From the NCBI RefSeq assembly GCF_050947875.1, contig NC_134574.1, forward strand, positions 150,889,434-150,953,433: 64,000 nucleotides of DNA, given 5' to 3'. A program made the position numbers and the translations under genes. This DNA is from Dermacentor variabilis (lineage: Eukaryota; Arthropoda; Arachnida; Ixodida; Ixodidae). Numbering within the stretch: position 1 is the stretch's first letter; each line of letters opens with the position of its first letter. The notes below the pieces were generated by a model, which searched no databases, was not told the DNA's origin, and saw nothing but the letters and a program-made list of their open reading frames with translations. This document shows positions 34,076 to 49,666 of this stretch, in pieces.

Positions 34076-37000
34076 GGCCTTGTTTTCCGTGCTGTGCACG
34101 TGTGGCCATCAATTACGAACTTGCCCAAGCCCTTGTCAGCTTTATTAAACAAGGGATTCAGATAAGTTGAATCTAATACTGCATATCAAGTGACTGACAT
34201 GTTATTCGTTTTATTTATTTATTATGGACGGGCGGTGCTTGGCAAGCGTTAAACCGCAATATTTTTTTTTATTGCACGTAAGTGGCGGGTGTCATAGATT
34301 GCCAGGGATGTTTCATGAATATAGCCAGGGCAGGCTTGGAAAAAATCGGGGAACTATAATATGACCACTACGGTATGCTGTCTTGTTTTATGTCATACGA
34401 TATTTTCAGAGAATCTCTTTTAAATAAATTTTTAAAACGTTTCAATTCATCAAATGTTGAGGCAAATTGGTCCCATTTATCGGCAAAAAAATGAAAGTCA
34501 AACATACTGGATTTGCATTTCTTATTCAATTTGTTTATTTTTTGCCTTAACTGAGAGTCCTGAACCTCAGAACCCTGGAAAAATTTCTCGCCTTTGAAAG
34601 CACCCTAAATAATTTACTGTGATAGCATTCATTCGAACTATAGTTTCGATTTTGTTTCCGAGGAAGTGCACATCTATCGTGCAATGACAGAAAGTGCTCG
34701 CGTGGTATTTCGGGTGCTCATGTGGTATACGTAACTTGAAGACGTGTTAGCATTCCCAAGAGGCCTCATTACCTTTAAGAATCTATGTGACCATATCAGT
34801 ACGATCAATCCAACTGCTTTCTGTTGAAGTTATGGCCACTGACAAATTTATTCGGAGTATGACAAAGACATTTAAATGGGTATTAAGGAAAATAAGTTAC
34901 AATCATTGGCATGAGAATGTGAATACTCCAATCACTCTTCTTGGCATATCCCTCTGCGCGGGCATATTTATTTACCAGCCAAAATATGCAGGGACAGTCC
35001 AACTCGATAACCTTGCTTCAGCAATTGATATAGAGATCATCTGGGATAAGTACAATGATGTGTCTGACATAAACTTGTCTCAAAAGCAACGTACTGTTGC
35101 TGTAGCACCAGCAGCACTTGTGACTGAAATAGTTCCTAATTACTTTAAATAAAACATTGCATAGTAGTACTGATTCCTATTCACAAGCAGCCGTTATTCA
35201 TACTTAACCGCATTGAGTATTCTATCAAATAGCTTGAATAAGCATATGAAGCTGCTTAATGAATGTACAGGGAATACACAAGTGTTATTTTTGCCTCACA
35301 TTGTTGCATCTACTTATTTGCAGCATACACTTACAGCATCTTTGGAACCTATGACACGAAGGTCAAGGCCGGCCTGGCGGCCTTGCTTGCCAAGGGGAAG
35401 TAGTGCGTAAATCTGTACATAGCCTCTTTCGATCATAGCGTAAGACCTGCATTTTAAGAAAATTAATATATCACGCAATAAAAAGAGTTAATTAAATGCT
35501 GGTGCACTTGTTTTATTTGTTGCATTGAATGATTCTGCAGTAGTGGAATGTTCTTTTCTGTTTACGTAACATATGAGGGTGCAGCTGGTTCGGGAGCATT
35601 ATTAAGCTATCGACTATAATGCATAAGTGCAGTTGAGAATAAACACGCGAACATACATAATATTCATTCAAAAATTTTTTGCGCCATGTCTAAACAGAAA
35701 TATAAGCTAACTTGTAGATGGCAGATAGCAAGCATTATTTTTATCGACTAGTCTGAAAAATGTACAGACAGTCTATATAGCCAGACTTTTTATACACTAG
35801 TTTATAAGTAGTGTGTGGCCATAAGTCTATTGACTGTCTATAGACTAGCTTAAAGAAATGTCTATAGACAGTCTATAGACTTCATAGACAAATATCTATA
35901 GACTGTCTATAAACTTTCTATAAAATTTTTGTAGGGGCTAGACGTCAGCTCAACCGCCCTACCCCGTCATGTTATCCTGCAACTTGTACCATTGCCGACT
36001 TACGTAAAGTGATTGCGCGCGACTTGCTGTCCCAGCACGCTCATTAGCCCTAGCGCATTCTATTTTCGTACCGCGATACGTTTTACTTTAACAATTGTCC
36101 TTTGGCTCAAGCTACATTTGGTAGACATTGCTCTCGCAGTGTCGTGTGTCATCTTAGCGCTTCTATTGTGGAGGTATCGCCAACAATGCGCAAATACCAA
36201 TATCACATATAGTGTTACATACTCAGCTGTCAATTAATATATTAGCAATAGGCAGTGACTCATTTTGGCGGTCAACCTGCTAGAGACATTCCGGATTGTG
36301 CGTAAATTATGCTAAAAATGCTAATGACTCTAAAATCGTTAATATCAAGCTTTGCGCATGAAAAGAAACACCTGGCATATTACCGCCTCGACGCACTTAA
36401 CATTCACCATAGTCGTAGCCGTCCACCAATAAGTTCTGGCCGCGATCATGGGAGGCGGTGGGTGCTTGTTTCGTATTCTAGCTCACTGCCGATGGGCATT
36501 AGTGGCCCGAGTTGGCTCAGCTGTCAGGACACACTGGCCAATGAGGGCACGCGTTACATTTCCAGTCCGTCAGGGGGGACCACATCGAAGGTGTCGATGT
36601 TGTCGATAACCCCAAATGAAACCTGAGTCTGAATTGTACGTATAGTTCGGCTTTACCACGTCGGCTATACAGTAGTGGCAATCTCGGTTCCCAGTATGGT
36701 TTGCTGACTTTCATGCGGTGCTCGATACCGTTGTTCGAACAACACAGGTAGAGGATGGTATGAGAGTGGGGCACTCTATACCGGCCCTCCCGGGCATTCC
36801 ACAACGCAGGCCCATTCTGGGAATATAATCAAATTACGGCACAATCTCGACTCCCCGTTTTCCTCGAGAACTGGCAGAGCCGCCGTTTAACTTTTACTGT
36901 CCTGTGTTTTTGTTCTAGTCATTTTTAGGTATGGATATGACTGGCGAGGTTTATGCGATAGCACTCTTTGTTTATGACGGGTGTGTGATGACATTAGAGA

Positions 37001-39273
37001 ATCACTTGTGAGGGCAATGCTCCGGTAGTCTAATGGTGATTGCTGGTTACCTGATTTGAAAAGTGGATCCCAATCTTTCCGATGTTCCAGTCAGCCGAGA
37101 GAGATAGCTTATCGAATGACTGTTGGAACAGCTTCGGCAAAATAATTGATGGATGCGCAATTATTGTGGCTTTAAAAAAACTTTCTGTTAATTCCGTCGC
37201 AGCCGAGTTAATAGGTACATTTTGTTAGTTACATATTTAACACAGACTGAACGACTCATTATAGGAGGCATAATGGCGTATTCGGACTATGAAAATTCTG
37301 GCAGTGAAGCACTTCGGTTGTCTGAAATTTTGCGCGAACAACACCATCTTAAGTACGGATCCGCTTCTTTCGCGAGAGATGGCACTGGAAGAACAGTCTA
37401 TCAGGGTTGTCGTTCTCATTATTTACAGAGCGCCAGAATTTTGGCGGATCAGTTCTCAGCATACGTGGTATGGTATTTGGAGATAATTTCATATCTTAAG
37501 CAAGGCCATGTAATTTTAGAAACCTCTTTATACGACACCCTGCTTATGTCAGTAGGACATACCCAGGTTAATCATAAAGCCACCTTTATGTGTTTGCTTC
37601 ACGCTTAGTATTAACAATTTACCATGGTGTATTGCGAATTAAAATTATTCGGTGCTCCTGGATGTATTTGTTGGCTAATTCAGCGACTTGAGCCACACAC
37701 GTACTCCATTTAGATTGAACACTGAGTTCATCGGAGTGGTAAAATATATCTTTGAGTGTGCCGAACTCACGGCTGATTGCCTCAAAGTTTGCGTACTTGT
37801 AGTCTCCAAACAACATTTTTGGCAGTTTTAGGACGCGCGAGGTTAAAAAGTAACGTTAGAAATAAAGGCATCTTCAGGTGTTAGCAGCTGATCAATTATT
37901 TTTGACCTGGTTGAAGTTTTCTATTAGGATGCCGGAATAGCTCAGTGTAAGAAAATGCGGAACACAAGTCTAAAAAGATATTACGCTAGTGTATTAAAGA
38001 GGTATGATGGTGGTCATTCAGAAGACCAGGCTATGTTGGGGATTTAAGTTTTAATTTTAGGTTCTATCTAGCATGACACCCAAATACTTGCAGTCATCGC
38101 TAATTTGGACCGAATACTGTGACAAAGAAATGAAAGGAACCGGAAATAATGACCTAATAATGCGATGTAAAGACAATGAAGTTAGTTTTAGCTGGAATAA
38201 ATTCTGATGGGAATAATTTACACCAGTGTAATATGTTTAGGAGCTCCTCACTAATTTATATACTAGGTCATTCGTGCTTTTATCAAAGTTATATGTTCTA
38301 GTATCGTCAGCATACAGCAGGCAATAACGGTGCGTGATGAATTCAGGTAGATGGTTAATATAACTTAAAAAAATGTTTACACGTTAAGTTAACATGTTAA
38401 GTTTACGTGTTGCTAATTACCACACAGCCACTGGCGCAGATTGGCATTGTGCCAATCATGCACGCTAAGAAGCCCTTGTCGTGCGTAATTTGTTTTACGG
38501 TTTTCATTACTGTTGCATTTAGTACCGTTGTCTCGGACAGTCTGTATACGTCATGCGCTGTACAAAAGAAAAAAGAGCCAGATTATCCATTAAATGTTCT
38601 TTTCTTAGTAGGTAACGCACAGATTATTCAAATAATTTAGTGGACATTTCACTTGTTCTACCCTTATCAACACACCTATGGGATCGTAACACGTTTTACT
38701 GATAAGTAACATTACCAATAACTTGTCATTCATGTACATTCTAATTGAAAGTGTGGCAAATGTATTCATCTCGAAGTATGAGAAAATAGACATTGCAGAC
38801 TGCTCTAAGGGGGAATGCGTTACAATTCTTAACGAGATTGTTCAAAACGGTAGTCACTATGCTGAGCATGTTCGTTTGGCACGGGCATATTGTATTAACA
38901 CCCGAAAAATGTGCACAGTCCAGCCGGGAATCTTTGTTTCAGCAAATATTATTCTAGGAATCGTCTGGGATTCTCGCATCTCTTTTATTTTTGTAAGAAC
39001 ACTATGTGTCACATGAACCTTTCTTGAAGCGAAACGTAGCGTTGTTGGCACCGACGACCATAACGGTTATCTAACAGCTCACGATACTTTACGATAACGA
39101 AACAAAATAATGGTACTGATTCATATTGCCATGTAGTCTTTAGTCAGAGGTGAACAAACTAGAGACATAAGTGATGAGAGAAAAATACGCCAAACTACTA
39201 TTTAACCGTAAGAATAACTCATTGAATAGTTTTCCCTCACATTGTTGCATTTTCTTTACGTGTGTGTCTCTGT
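34076..39273. repeat. Array unit U6 (5,198 bp)
   Basis: Full length. One base is missing at about 34,854 (ATTCGGAGT instead of ATTCAGGAGT). This fuses the upstream and downstream frames of module B into one 121-codon frame (34,787-35,152). Confidence 0.95.
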
Positions 39274-42200
39274 GGCCTTGTTTTCCGTGCTGTGCACGTG
39301 TGGCCATCAATTACGAACTTGCCCAAGCCCTTGTCAGCTTTATTAAACAAGGGATTCAGATAAGTTGAATCTAATACTGCATATCAAGTGACTGACATGT
39401 TATTCGTTTTATTTATTTATTATGGACGGGCGGTGCTTGGCAAGCGTTAAACCGCAATATTTTTTTTTTATTGCACTTAAGTGGCGGGTGTCATAGATTG
39501 CCAGGGTTGTTTCATGAATATAGCCAGGGCAGGCTTGGAAAAAATCGGGGAACTTTAATATGACCACAACGGTATGCTGTCTTGTTTTATGTCATACGAT
39601 GTTTTCAGAGAATCTCTTTTAAATAAATTTTTAGAACGTTTCAATTCATCAAAAGTTGAGGCAAATTGGTCCCATTTATCGGCAAAAAAATGAAAGTCAA
39701 ACATACTGGATTTGCATTTCTTATTCAATTTGTTTATTTTTTGCCTTAACTGAGAGTCCTGAACCTCAGAACCCTGGAAAAATTTCTCGCCTTTGAAAGC
39801 ACCCTAAATAATTTACTGTGATAGCATTCATTCGAACTATAGTTTCGATTTTGTTTCCGAGGAAGTGCACATCTATCGTGCAATGACAGAAAGTGCTCGC
39901 GTGGTATTTCGGGTGCTCATGTGGTATACGTAACTTGAAGACGTGTTAGCATTCCCAAGAGGCCTCATTACCTTTAAGAATCTATGTGACCATATCAGTA
40001 CGATCAATCCAACTGCTTTCTGTTGAAGTTATGGCCACTGACAAATTTATTCAGGAGTATGACAAAGACATTTAAATGGGTATTAAGGAAAATAAGTTAC
40101 AATCATTGGCATGAGAATGTGAATACTCCAATCACTCTTCTTGGCATATCCCTCTGCACGGGCATATTTATTTACCAGCCAAAATATGCAGGGACAGTCC
40201 AACTCGATAACCTTGCTTCAGCAATTGATATAGAGATCATCTGGGATAAGTACAATGATGTGTCTGACATAAACTTGTCTCAAAAGCAGCGTACTGTTGC
40301 TGTAGCACCAGCAGCACTTGTGACTGAAATAGTTCCTAATTACTTTAAATAAAACATTGCATAGTAGTACTGATTCCTATTCACAGGCAGCCGTTATTCA
40401 TATTTAACCGCATTGAGTATTCTATCAAATGGCTTGAATAAGCATATGAAGCTGCTTAATGAATGTACAAGGAATACACAAGTGTTATTTTTGCCTCACA
40501 TTGTTGCATCTACTTATTTGCAGCATACACTTACAGCATCTTTGGAACCTATGACACGAAGGTCAAGGCCGGCCTGGCGGCCTTGCTTGCCAAGGGGAAG
40601 TAGTGCGTAAATCTGTACATAGCCTCTTTCGATCATAGCGTAAGACTTGCATTTTAAGAAAATTAATATATCACGCAATAAAAAGAGTTAATTAAATGCT
40701 GGTGCACTTGTTTTATTTGTTGCATTGAATGATTCTGCAGTAGTGGAATGCTTTTCCTGTTTACGCAACATATGAGGGTGCAGCTGGTTCGGAAGCATTA
40801 TTAAGCTATCGACTATAATGCATAAGTGCAGTTGAGAATAAACACGCGAACATACATAATATTCATTCAAAAATTTTTTGCGCCATGTCTAAACAGAAAT
40901 ATAAGCTAACTTGTAGATGGCAGATAGCGAGCATGATTTTTATCGACTAGTCTGAAAAATGTACAGACTGTCTATATAGCCAGACTTTTTATACACTAGT
41001 TTATAAGTAGTGTGTGGCCATAAGTCTATTGACTGTCTATAAACTAGCTTAAAGAAATGTCTATAGACAGTGTATAGACTTCATAGACAAATATCTATAG
41101 ACTGTCTATAAACTTTCTATAAAATTTTTGTAAGGGCTAGACGTCAGCTCAACCGCCCTACCCCGCCATGTTATCCTGCAACTTGTACCATTGCCGACTT
41201 ACGTAAAATGATTGCGCGCGACTTGCTGTCCCAGCACGCTCATTAGCCCTAGCGCATTCTATTTTCGTACCGCGATACGTTTTACTTTAACAATTGTCCT
41301 TTGGCTCAAGCTACATTTTGTAGACATTGCTCTCGCAGTGTCGTGTGTCATCTTAGCGCTTCTATTGTGGAGGTATCGCCAACAATGCGCAAATAACAAT
41401 ATCACATAGAGTGTTACATACTCAGCTGCCAATTAATATATTAGCAATACGCAGTGACCCATTTTGGCGGTCAACCTGCTAGAGACATTCCGGATTGTGC
41501 GTAAATTATGCTAAAAATGCTAATGACTCTAAAATCGTTAATATCAAGCTTTGCGCATGAAAAGAAACACCTGGTATATTACCGCCTCGACGCACTTAAC
41601 ATTCACCATAGTCGTAGCCGTCCACCAATAAGTTCTGGCCGCGATCATGGGAGGCGGTGGGTGCTTGTTTCGTATTCTAGCTCACTGCCGATGGGCATTA
41701 GTGGCCCGAGTTGGCTCAGCTGTCAGGACACACTGGCCAATGAGGGCACGCGTTACATTTCCAGTCCGTCAGGGGGGGACCACATCGAAGGTGTCGATGT
41801 TGTCGATAACCCCAAATGAAACCTGAGTCTGAATTGTACGTATAGTTCGGCTTTACCACGTCGGCTATACAGTAGTGGCAATCTCGGTTCCCAGTATGGT
41901 TTGCTGACTTTCATGCGGTGCTCGATACCGTTGTTCGAACAACACCGGTAGAGGATGGTATGAGAGTGGGGCACTCTATACCGGCCCTCCCGGGCATTCC
42001 ACAACGCAGGCCCATTCTGGGAATATAATCAAATTACGGCACAATCTCGACTCCCCGTTTTCCTCGAGAACTGGCAGAGCCGCCGTTTAACTTTTACTGT
42101 CCTGTGTTTTTGTTCTAGTCATTTTTAGGTATGGATATGACTGGCGAGGTTTATGCGATAGCACTCTTTGTTTATGACGGGTGTGTGATGACATTAGAGA

Positions 42201-44472
42201 ATGACTTGTGAGGGCAATGCTCCGGTAATCTAATGGTGATTGCTGGTTACCTGATTTGAAAAGTGGATCCCAATCTTTCCGATGTTCCATTCAGCCGGGA
42301 GAGATAGCTTGTCGAATGACTGTTGGAACAGCTTCGGCAAAATAATTGATGGATGCGCAATTATTGTGGCTTTAAAAAAACTTTCTGTTAATTCCGTCGC
42401 AGCCGAGTTAATAGGTTCATTTTGTTAGTTACATATTTAACACAGACTGAACGACTCATTATAGGAGGCATAATGGCGTATTCGCACTATGAAAATTCTG
42501 GCAGTGAAGCACTTCGGTTGTCTGAAATTTTGCGCGAACAACACGATCTTAAGTACGGATCCGCTTCTTTCGCGAGAGATGGCACTGGAAGAACAGTCTA
42601 TCAGGGTTGTCGTTCTCATTATTTACAGAGCGCCAGAATTTTGGCGGATCAGTTCTCAGCATACGTGGTATGGTATTTGGAGATAATTTCATATCTTAAG
42701 CAAGGCCATGTAATTTTAGAAACCTCTTTATACGACACCCTGCTTATGTCAGTAGGACATACCCAGGTTAATCATAAAGCCACCTTTATGTGTTTGCTTC
42801 ACGCTTAGTATTAACAATTTACCATGGTGTATTGCGAATTAAAATTATTCGGTGCTCCTGGATGTATTTGTTGGCTAATTCAGCGACTTGAGCCACACAC
42901 GTACTCCATTTAGATTGAACACTGAGTTCATCGGAGTGGTAAAATATATCTTTGAGTGTGCCGAACTCACGGCTGATTGCCTCAAAGTTTGCGTACTTGT
43001 AGTCTCCAAACAACATTTTTGGCAGTTTTAGGACGCGCGAGGTTAAAATGTAACGTTAGAAATAAAGGCATCTTCAGGTGTTAGCAGGTGATCAATTATT
43101 TTTGACCTGGTTGAAGTTTTCTATTAGGATGCCGGAATAGCTCAGTGTAAGAAAATGCGGAACACAAGTCTAAAAAGATATTACGCTAGTGTATTAAAGA
43201 GGTATGATGGTGGTCATTCAGAAGACCAGGCTATGTTGGGGATTTAAGTTTTAATTTTAGGTTCTATCTAGCATGACACCCAAATACTTGCAGTCATCGC
43301 TAATTTGGACCGAATACTGTGACAAAGAAATGAAAGGAACCGGAAATAATGCCCTAATAATGCGATGTAAAGACAATGAAGTTAGTTTTAGCTGGAATAA
43401 ATTCTGATGGGAATAATTTACACCAGTGTAATATGTTGAGGAGCTCCTCACTAATTTATATACTAGGTCATTCGTGCTTTTATCAAAGTTATATGTTCTA
43501 GTATCGTCAGCATACAGCAGGCAATAACGGTGCGTGATGAATTCAGGTAGATGGTTAACATAACTTAAAAAAATGTTTACACGTTAAGTTAACATGTTAA
43601 GTTTACGTGTTGCTAATTACTACACAGCCACTGGCGCAGATTGGCATTGTTCCAATCATGCACGCTAAGAAGCCCTTGTCGTGCGTAATTTGTTTTACGG
43701 TTTTCATTACTGTTGCATTTAGTACCGTTGTCTCGGACAGTCTGTATACGTCATGCGCTGTACAAAAGAAAAAAGAGCCAGATTATCCATTAAATGTTCT
43801 TTTCTTAGTAGGTAACGCACAGATTATTCAAATAATTTAGTGGACATTTCACTTGTTCTACCCTTATCAACACACCTATGGGATCGTAACACGTTTTACT
43901 GATAAGTAACATTACCAATACCTTGTCATTCATGTACATTCTAATTGAAAGTGTGGCAAATGTATTCATCTCGAAGTATGAGAAAATAGACATTGCAGAC
44001 TGCTCTAAGGGGGAATGCATTACAATTCTTAACGAGATTGTTCAAAACTGTAGTCACTATGCTGAGCATGTTCATTTGGCACGGGCATATTGTATTAACA
44101 CCCGAAAAATGTGCACAGTCCAGCCGGGAATCTTTGTTTCAGCAAATATTAATCTAGGAATCGTCTGGGATTCTCGCATTTCTTTTATTTTTGTAAGAAC
44201 ACTATGTGTCACATGAACCTTTCTTGAAACGAAACGTAGCGTTGTTGGCACCGACGACCATAACGGTTATCTAACAGCTCACGATACTTTACGATAACGA
44301 AACAAAATAATGGTACTGATTCATATTGCCATGTAGTCTTTAGTCAGAGGTGAAACAACTAGCGACATAAGTGATGAGAGAAAATACGCCAAACTACTAT
44401 TTAACCGTAAGAATAACTCATTGAATAGTTTTCCCTCACATTGTTGCATTTGCTTTACGTGTGTGTCTCTGT
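39274..44472. repeat. Array unit U7 (5,199 bp)
   Basis: Full length. The GTCTATAGAC cluster carries extra point changes here (GACTGTCTATAAAC at about 41,031-41,044, and GTGTATAGAC). Confidence 0.95.
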
Positions 44473-47400
44473 GGCCTTGTTTTCCGTGCTGTGCACGTGT
44501 GGCCATCAATTACGAACTGGCCCAAGCCCTTGTCAGCTTTATTAAACAAGGGATTCAGTTAAGTTGATTCTAATACTGCATATCAAGTGACTGACATGTT
44601 ATTCGTTTTATTTATTTATTATGGACGGGCGGTGCTTGGCAAGCGTTAAACCGCAATATTTTTTTTATTGCACTTAAGTGGCGGGTGTCATAGATTGCCA
44701 GGGATGTTTCATGAATATAGCCAGGGCAGGCTTGGAAAAAATCGGAGAACTTTAATATGACCACAACGGTATGCTGTCTTGTTTTATGTCATACGATGTT
44801 TTCAGAGAATCTCTTTTAAATAAATTTTTAAAACGTTTCAATTCATCAAAAGTTGAGGCAAATTGGTCCCATTTATCGGCAAAAAAATGAAAGTCAAACA
44901 TACTGGAATTGCATTTCTTATTCAATTTGTTTATTTTTTGCCTTAACTGAGAGTCCTGAACCTCAGAACCCTGGAAAAATTTCTCGCCTTTGAAAGCACC
45001 CTAAATAATTTACTGTGATAGCATTCATTCGAACTATAGTTTCGATTTTGTTTCCGAGGAAGTGCACATCTATCGTGCAATGACAGAAAGTGCTCGCGTG
45101 GTATTTCGGGTGCTCATGTGGTATACGTAACTTGAAGACGTGTTAGCATTCCCAAGAGGCCTCATTACCTTTAAGAATCTATGTGACCATATCAGTACGA
45201 TCAATCCAACTGCTTTCTGTTGAAGTTATGGCCACTGACAAATTTATTCAGGAGTATGACAAAGACATTTAAATGGGTATTAAGGAAAATAAGTTACAAT
45301 CATTGGCATGAGAATGTGAATACTCCAATCACTCTTCTTGGCATATCCCTCTGCGCGGGCATATTTATTTACCAGCCAAAATATGCAGGGACAGTCCAAC
45401 TCGATAACCTTGCTTCAGCAATTGATATAGAGATCATCTGGGATAAGTACAATGATGTGTCTGACATAAACTTGTCTCAAAAGCAACGTACTGTTGCTGT
45501 AGCACCAGCAGCACTTGTGACTGAAATAGTTCCTAATTACTTTAAATAAAACATTGCATAGTAGTACTGATTCCTATTCACAGGCAGCCGTTATTCATAT
45601 TTAACCGCATTGAGTATTCTATCAAATGGCTTGAATAAGCATATGAAGCTGCTTAATGAATGTACAAGGAATACACAAGTGTTATTTTTGCCTCACATTG
45701 TTGCATCTACTTATTTGCAGCATACACTTACAGCATCTTTGGAACCTATGACACGAAGGTCAAGGCCGGCCTGGCGGCCTTGCTTGCCAAGGGGAAGTAG
45801 TGCGTAAATCTGTACATAGCCTCTTTCGATCATAGCGTAAGACCTGCATTTTAAGAAAATTAATATATCACGCAATAAAAAGAGTTAATTAAATGCTGGT
45901 GCACTTGTTTTATTTGTTGCATTGAATGATTCTGCAGTAGTGGAATGTTTTTTTCTGTTTACGCAACATATGAGGGTGCAGCTGGTTCGGGAGCATTATT
46001 AAGCTATCGACTATAATGCATAAGTGCAGTTGAGAATAAACACGCGAACATACATAATATTCATTCAAAAATTTTTTTGCGCCATGTCTAAACAGAAATA
46101 TAAGCTAACTTGTAGATGGCAGATAGCAAGCATGATTTTTATCGACTAGTCTGAAAAATGTACAGACAGTCTATATAGCCAGACTTTTTATACACTAGTT
46201 TATAAGTAGTGTGTGGCCATAAGTCTATTGACTGTCTATAGACTAGCTTAAAGAAACGTCTATAGACAGTCTATAGACTTGATAGACAAATATCTATAGA
46301 CTGTCTATAAACTTTCTATAAAATTTTTGTAAGGGCTAGACGTCAGCTCAACCGCCCTACCCCGCCATGTTATCCTGCAACTTGTACCATTGCCGACTTA
46401 CGTAAAATGATTGCGCGCGACTTGCTGTCCCAGCACGCTCATTAGCCCTAGCGCATTCTATTTTCGTACCGCGATAGGATTTACTTTAACAATTGTCCTT
46501 TGGCTCAAGCTACATTTGGTAGACATTGCTCTCGCAGTGTCGTGTGTCATCTTAGCGCTTCTTTTGTGGAGGTATCGCCAACAATGCGCAAATACCAATA
46601 TCACATACAGTGTTACATACTCAGCTGCCAATTAATATATTAGCAACACGCAGTGACCCATTTTGGCGGTCAACCTGCTAGAGACATTCCGGATTGTGCG
46701 TAAATTATGCTAAAAATGCTAATGACTCTAAAATCGTTAATATCAAGCTTTGCGCATGAAAAGAAACACCTGGTATATTACCGCCTCGACGCACTTAACA
46801 TTCACCATAGTCGTAGCCGTCCACCAATAAGTTCTGGCCGCGATCATGGGAGGCGGTGGGTGCTTGTTTCGTATTCTAGCTCACTGCCGATGGGCATTAG
46901 TGGCCCGAGTTGGCTCAGCTGTCAGGACACACTGGCCAATGAGGGCACGCGTTACATTTCCAGTCCGTCAGGGGGGGACCACATCGAAGGTGTCGATGTT
47001 GTCGATAACCCCAAATGAAACCTGAGTCTGAATTGTACGTATAGTTCGGCTTTACCACGTCGGCTATACAGTAGTGGCAATCTCGGTTCCCAGTATGGTT
47101 TGCTGACTTTCATGCGGTGCTCGATACCGTTGTTCGAACAACACCGGTAGAGGATGGTATGAGAGTGGGGCACTCTATACCGGCCCTCCCGGGCATTCCA
47201 CAACGCAGGCCCATTCTGGGAAAATCAAATTACGGCACAATCTCGACTCCCCGTTTTCCGCGAGAACTGGCAGAGCCGCCGTTTAACTTTTACTGTCCTG
47301 TGTTTTTGTTCTAGTCATATTTACGTATGGATATGACTGGCGAGGTTTATGCGATAGCACTCTTTGTTTATGACGGGTGTGTGATGACATTAGAGAATGA

Positions 47401-49666
47401 CTTGTGAGGGCAATGCTCCGGTAATCTAATGGTGATTGCTGGTTACCTGATTTGAAAAGTGGATCCCAATCTTTCCGATGTTAGCCGGGAGAGATAGCTT
47501 GTCGAATGACTGTTGGAACAGCTTCGGCAAAATAATTGATGGATGCGCAATTATTGTGGCTTTAAAAAAACTTTCTGTTAATTCCGTCGCAGCCGAGTTA
47601 ATAGGTACATTTTGTTAGTTACATATTTAACACAGACTGAACGACTCATTATAGGAGGCATAATGGCGTATTCGCACTATGAAAATTCTGGCAGTGAAGC
47701 ACTTCGGTTGTCTGAAATTATGCGCGAACAACACGATCTTAAGTACGGATCCGCTTCTTTCCCGAGAGATGGCACTGGAAGAACAGTCTATCAGGGTTGT
47801 CGTTCTCATTATTTACAGAGCACCAGAATTTTGGCGGATCAGTTCTCAGCATACGTGGTATGGTATTTGGAGATAATTTCATATCTTAAGCAAGGCCATG
47901 TAATTTTAGAAACCTCTTTATACGACACCCTGCTTATGTCAGTAGGACATACCCAGGTTAATCATAAAGCCACCTTTATGTGTTTGCTTCACGCTTAGTA
48001 TTAACAATTTACCATGGTGTATTGCGAATTAAAATTATTCGGTGCTCCTGGATGTATTTGTTGGCTAATTCAGCGACTTGAGCCACACACGTACTCCATT
48101 TAGATTGAACACTGAGTTCATCGGAGTGGTAAAATATATCTTTGAGTGTGCCGAACTCACGGCTGATTGCCTCAAAGTTTGCGTACTTGTAGTCTCCAAA
48201 CAACATTTTTGGCAGTTTTAGGACGCGCGAGGTTAAAATGAAACGTTAGAAATAAAGGCATCTTCAGGTGTTAGCAGCAGATCAATTATTTTTGACCTGG
48301 TTGAAGTTTTCTATTAGGATGCCGGAATAGCTCAGTGTAAGAAAATGCAGAACACAAGTCTAAAAAGATATTACGCTAGTGTATTAAAGAGGTATGATAG
48401 TGGTCATTCAGAAGACCAGGCTATGTTGGGGATTTAAGTTTTAATTTTAGGTTCTATCTAGCATGACACCCAAATACTTGCAGTCATCGCTAATTTGGAC
48501 CGAATACTGTGACAAACAAATGAAAGGAACCGGAAATAATGACCTAATAATGCGATGTAAAGACAATGAAGTTAGTTTTAGCTGGAATAAATTCTGATGG
48601 GAATAATTTACACCAGTGTAATATGTTGAGGAGCTCCTCACTAATTTATATACTAGGTCATTCGTGCTTTTATCAAAGTTATATGTTCTAGTATCGTCAG
48701 CATACAGCAGGCAATAACGGTGCGTGATCAATTCAGGTAGATGGTTAATATAACTTAAAAAAATGTTTACACGTTAAGTTAACATGTTAAGTTTACGTGT
48801 TGCTAATTACTACACAGCCACTGGCGCAGATTGGCATTGTGCCAATCATGCACGCTAAGAAGCCCTTGTCGTGCGTAATTAGTTTTACGGTTTTCATTAC
48901 TGTTGCATTTAGTACCGTTGTCTCGGACAGTCTGTATACGTCATGCGCTGTACAAAAGAAAAAAGAGCCAGATTATCCATTAAATGTTCTTTTCTTAGTA
49001 GGTAACGCACAGATTATTCAAATAATTTAGTGGACATTTCACTTGTTCTACTACCCTTATCAACACACCTATGGGATAGTAACACGTTTTACTGATAAGT
49101 AACATTACCAATACCTTGTCATTCATGTACATTCTAATTGAAAGTGTGGCAAATGTATTCATCTCGAAGTATGAGAAAATAGACATTGCAGACTGCTCTA
49201 AGGGGGAATGCATTACAATTCTTAACGAGATTGTTCAAAACTGTAGTCACTATGCTGAGCATGTTCATTTGGCACGGGCATATTGTATTAACACCCGAAA
49301 AATGTGCACAGTCCAGCCGGGAATCTTTGTTTCAGCAAATATTATTCTAGGAATCGTCTGGGATTCTCGCATTTCTTTTATTTTTGTAAGAACACTATGT
49401 GTCACATGAACCTTTCTTGAAACGAAACGTAGCGTTGTTGGCACCGACGACCATAACGGTTATCTAACTGATCACGATACTTTACGATAACGAAACAAAA
49501 TAATGGTACTGATTCATATTGCCATGTAGTCTTTAGTCAGAGGTGAACCAACTAGCGACATAAGTGATGAGAGAAAAATACGCCAAACTACTATTTAACC
49601 GTAAGAATAACTCATTGAATAGTTTTCCCTCACATTGTTGCATTTGCTTTACGTGTGTGTCTCTGT
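44473..49666. repeat. Array unit U8 (5,194 bp)
   Basis: Full length. It shares private variants with U9 (GAACTGGCCCAAG at the A-tail, ACATACAGTG, AGCAACACGCAG). Small deletions lie near 47,221 and 47,481. Confidence 0.95.
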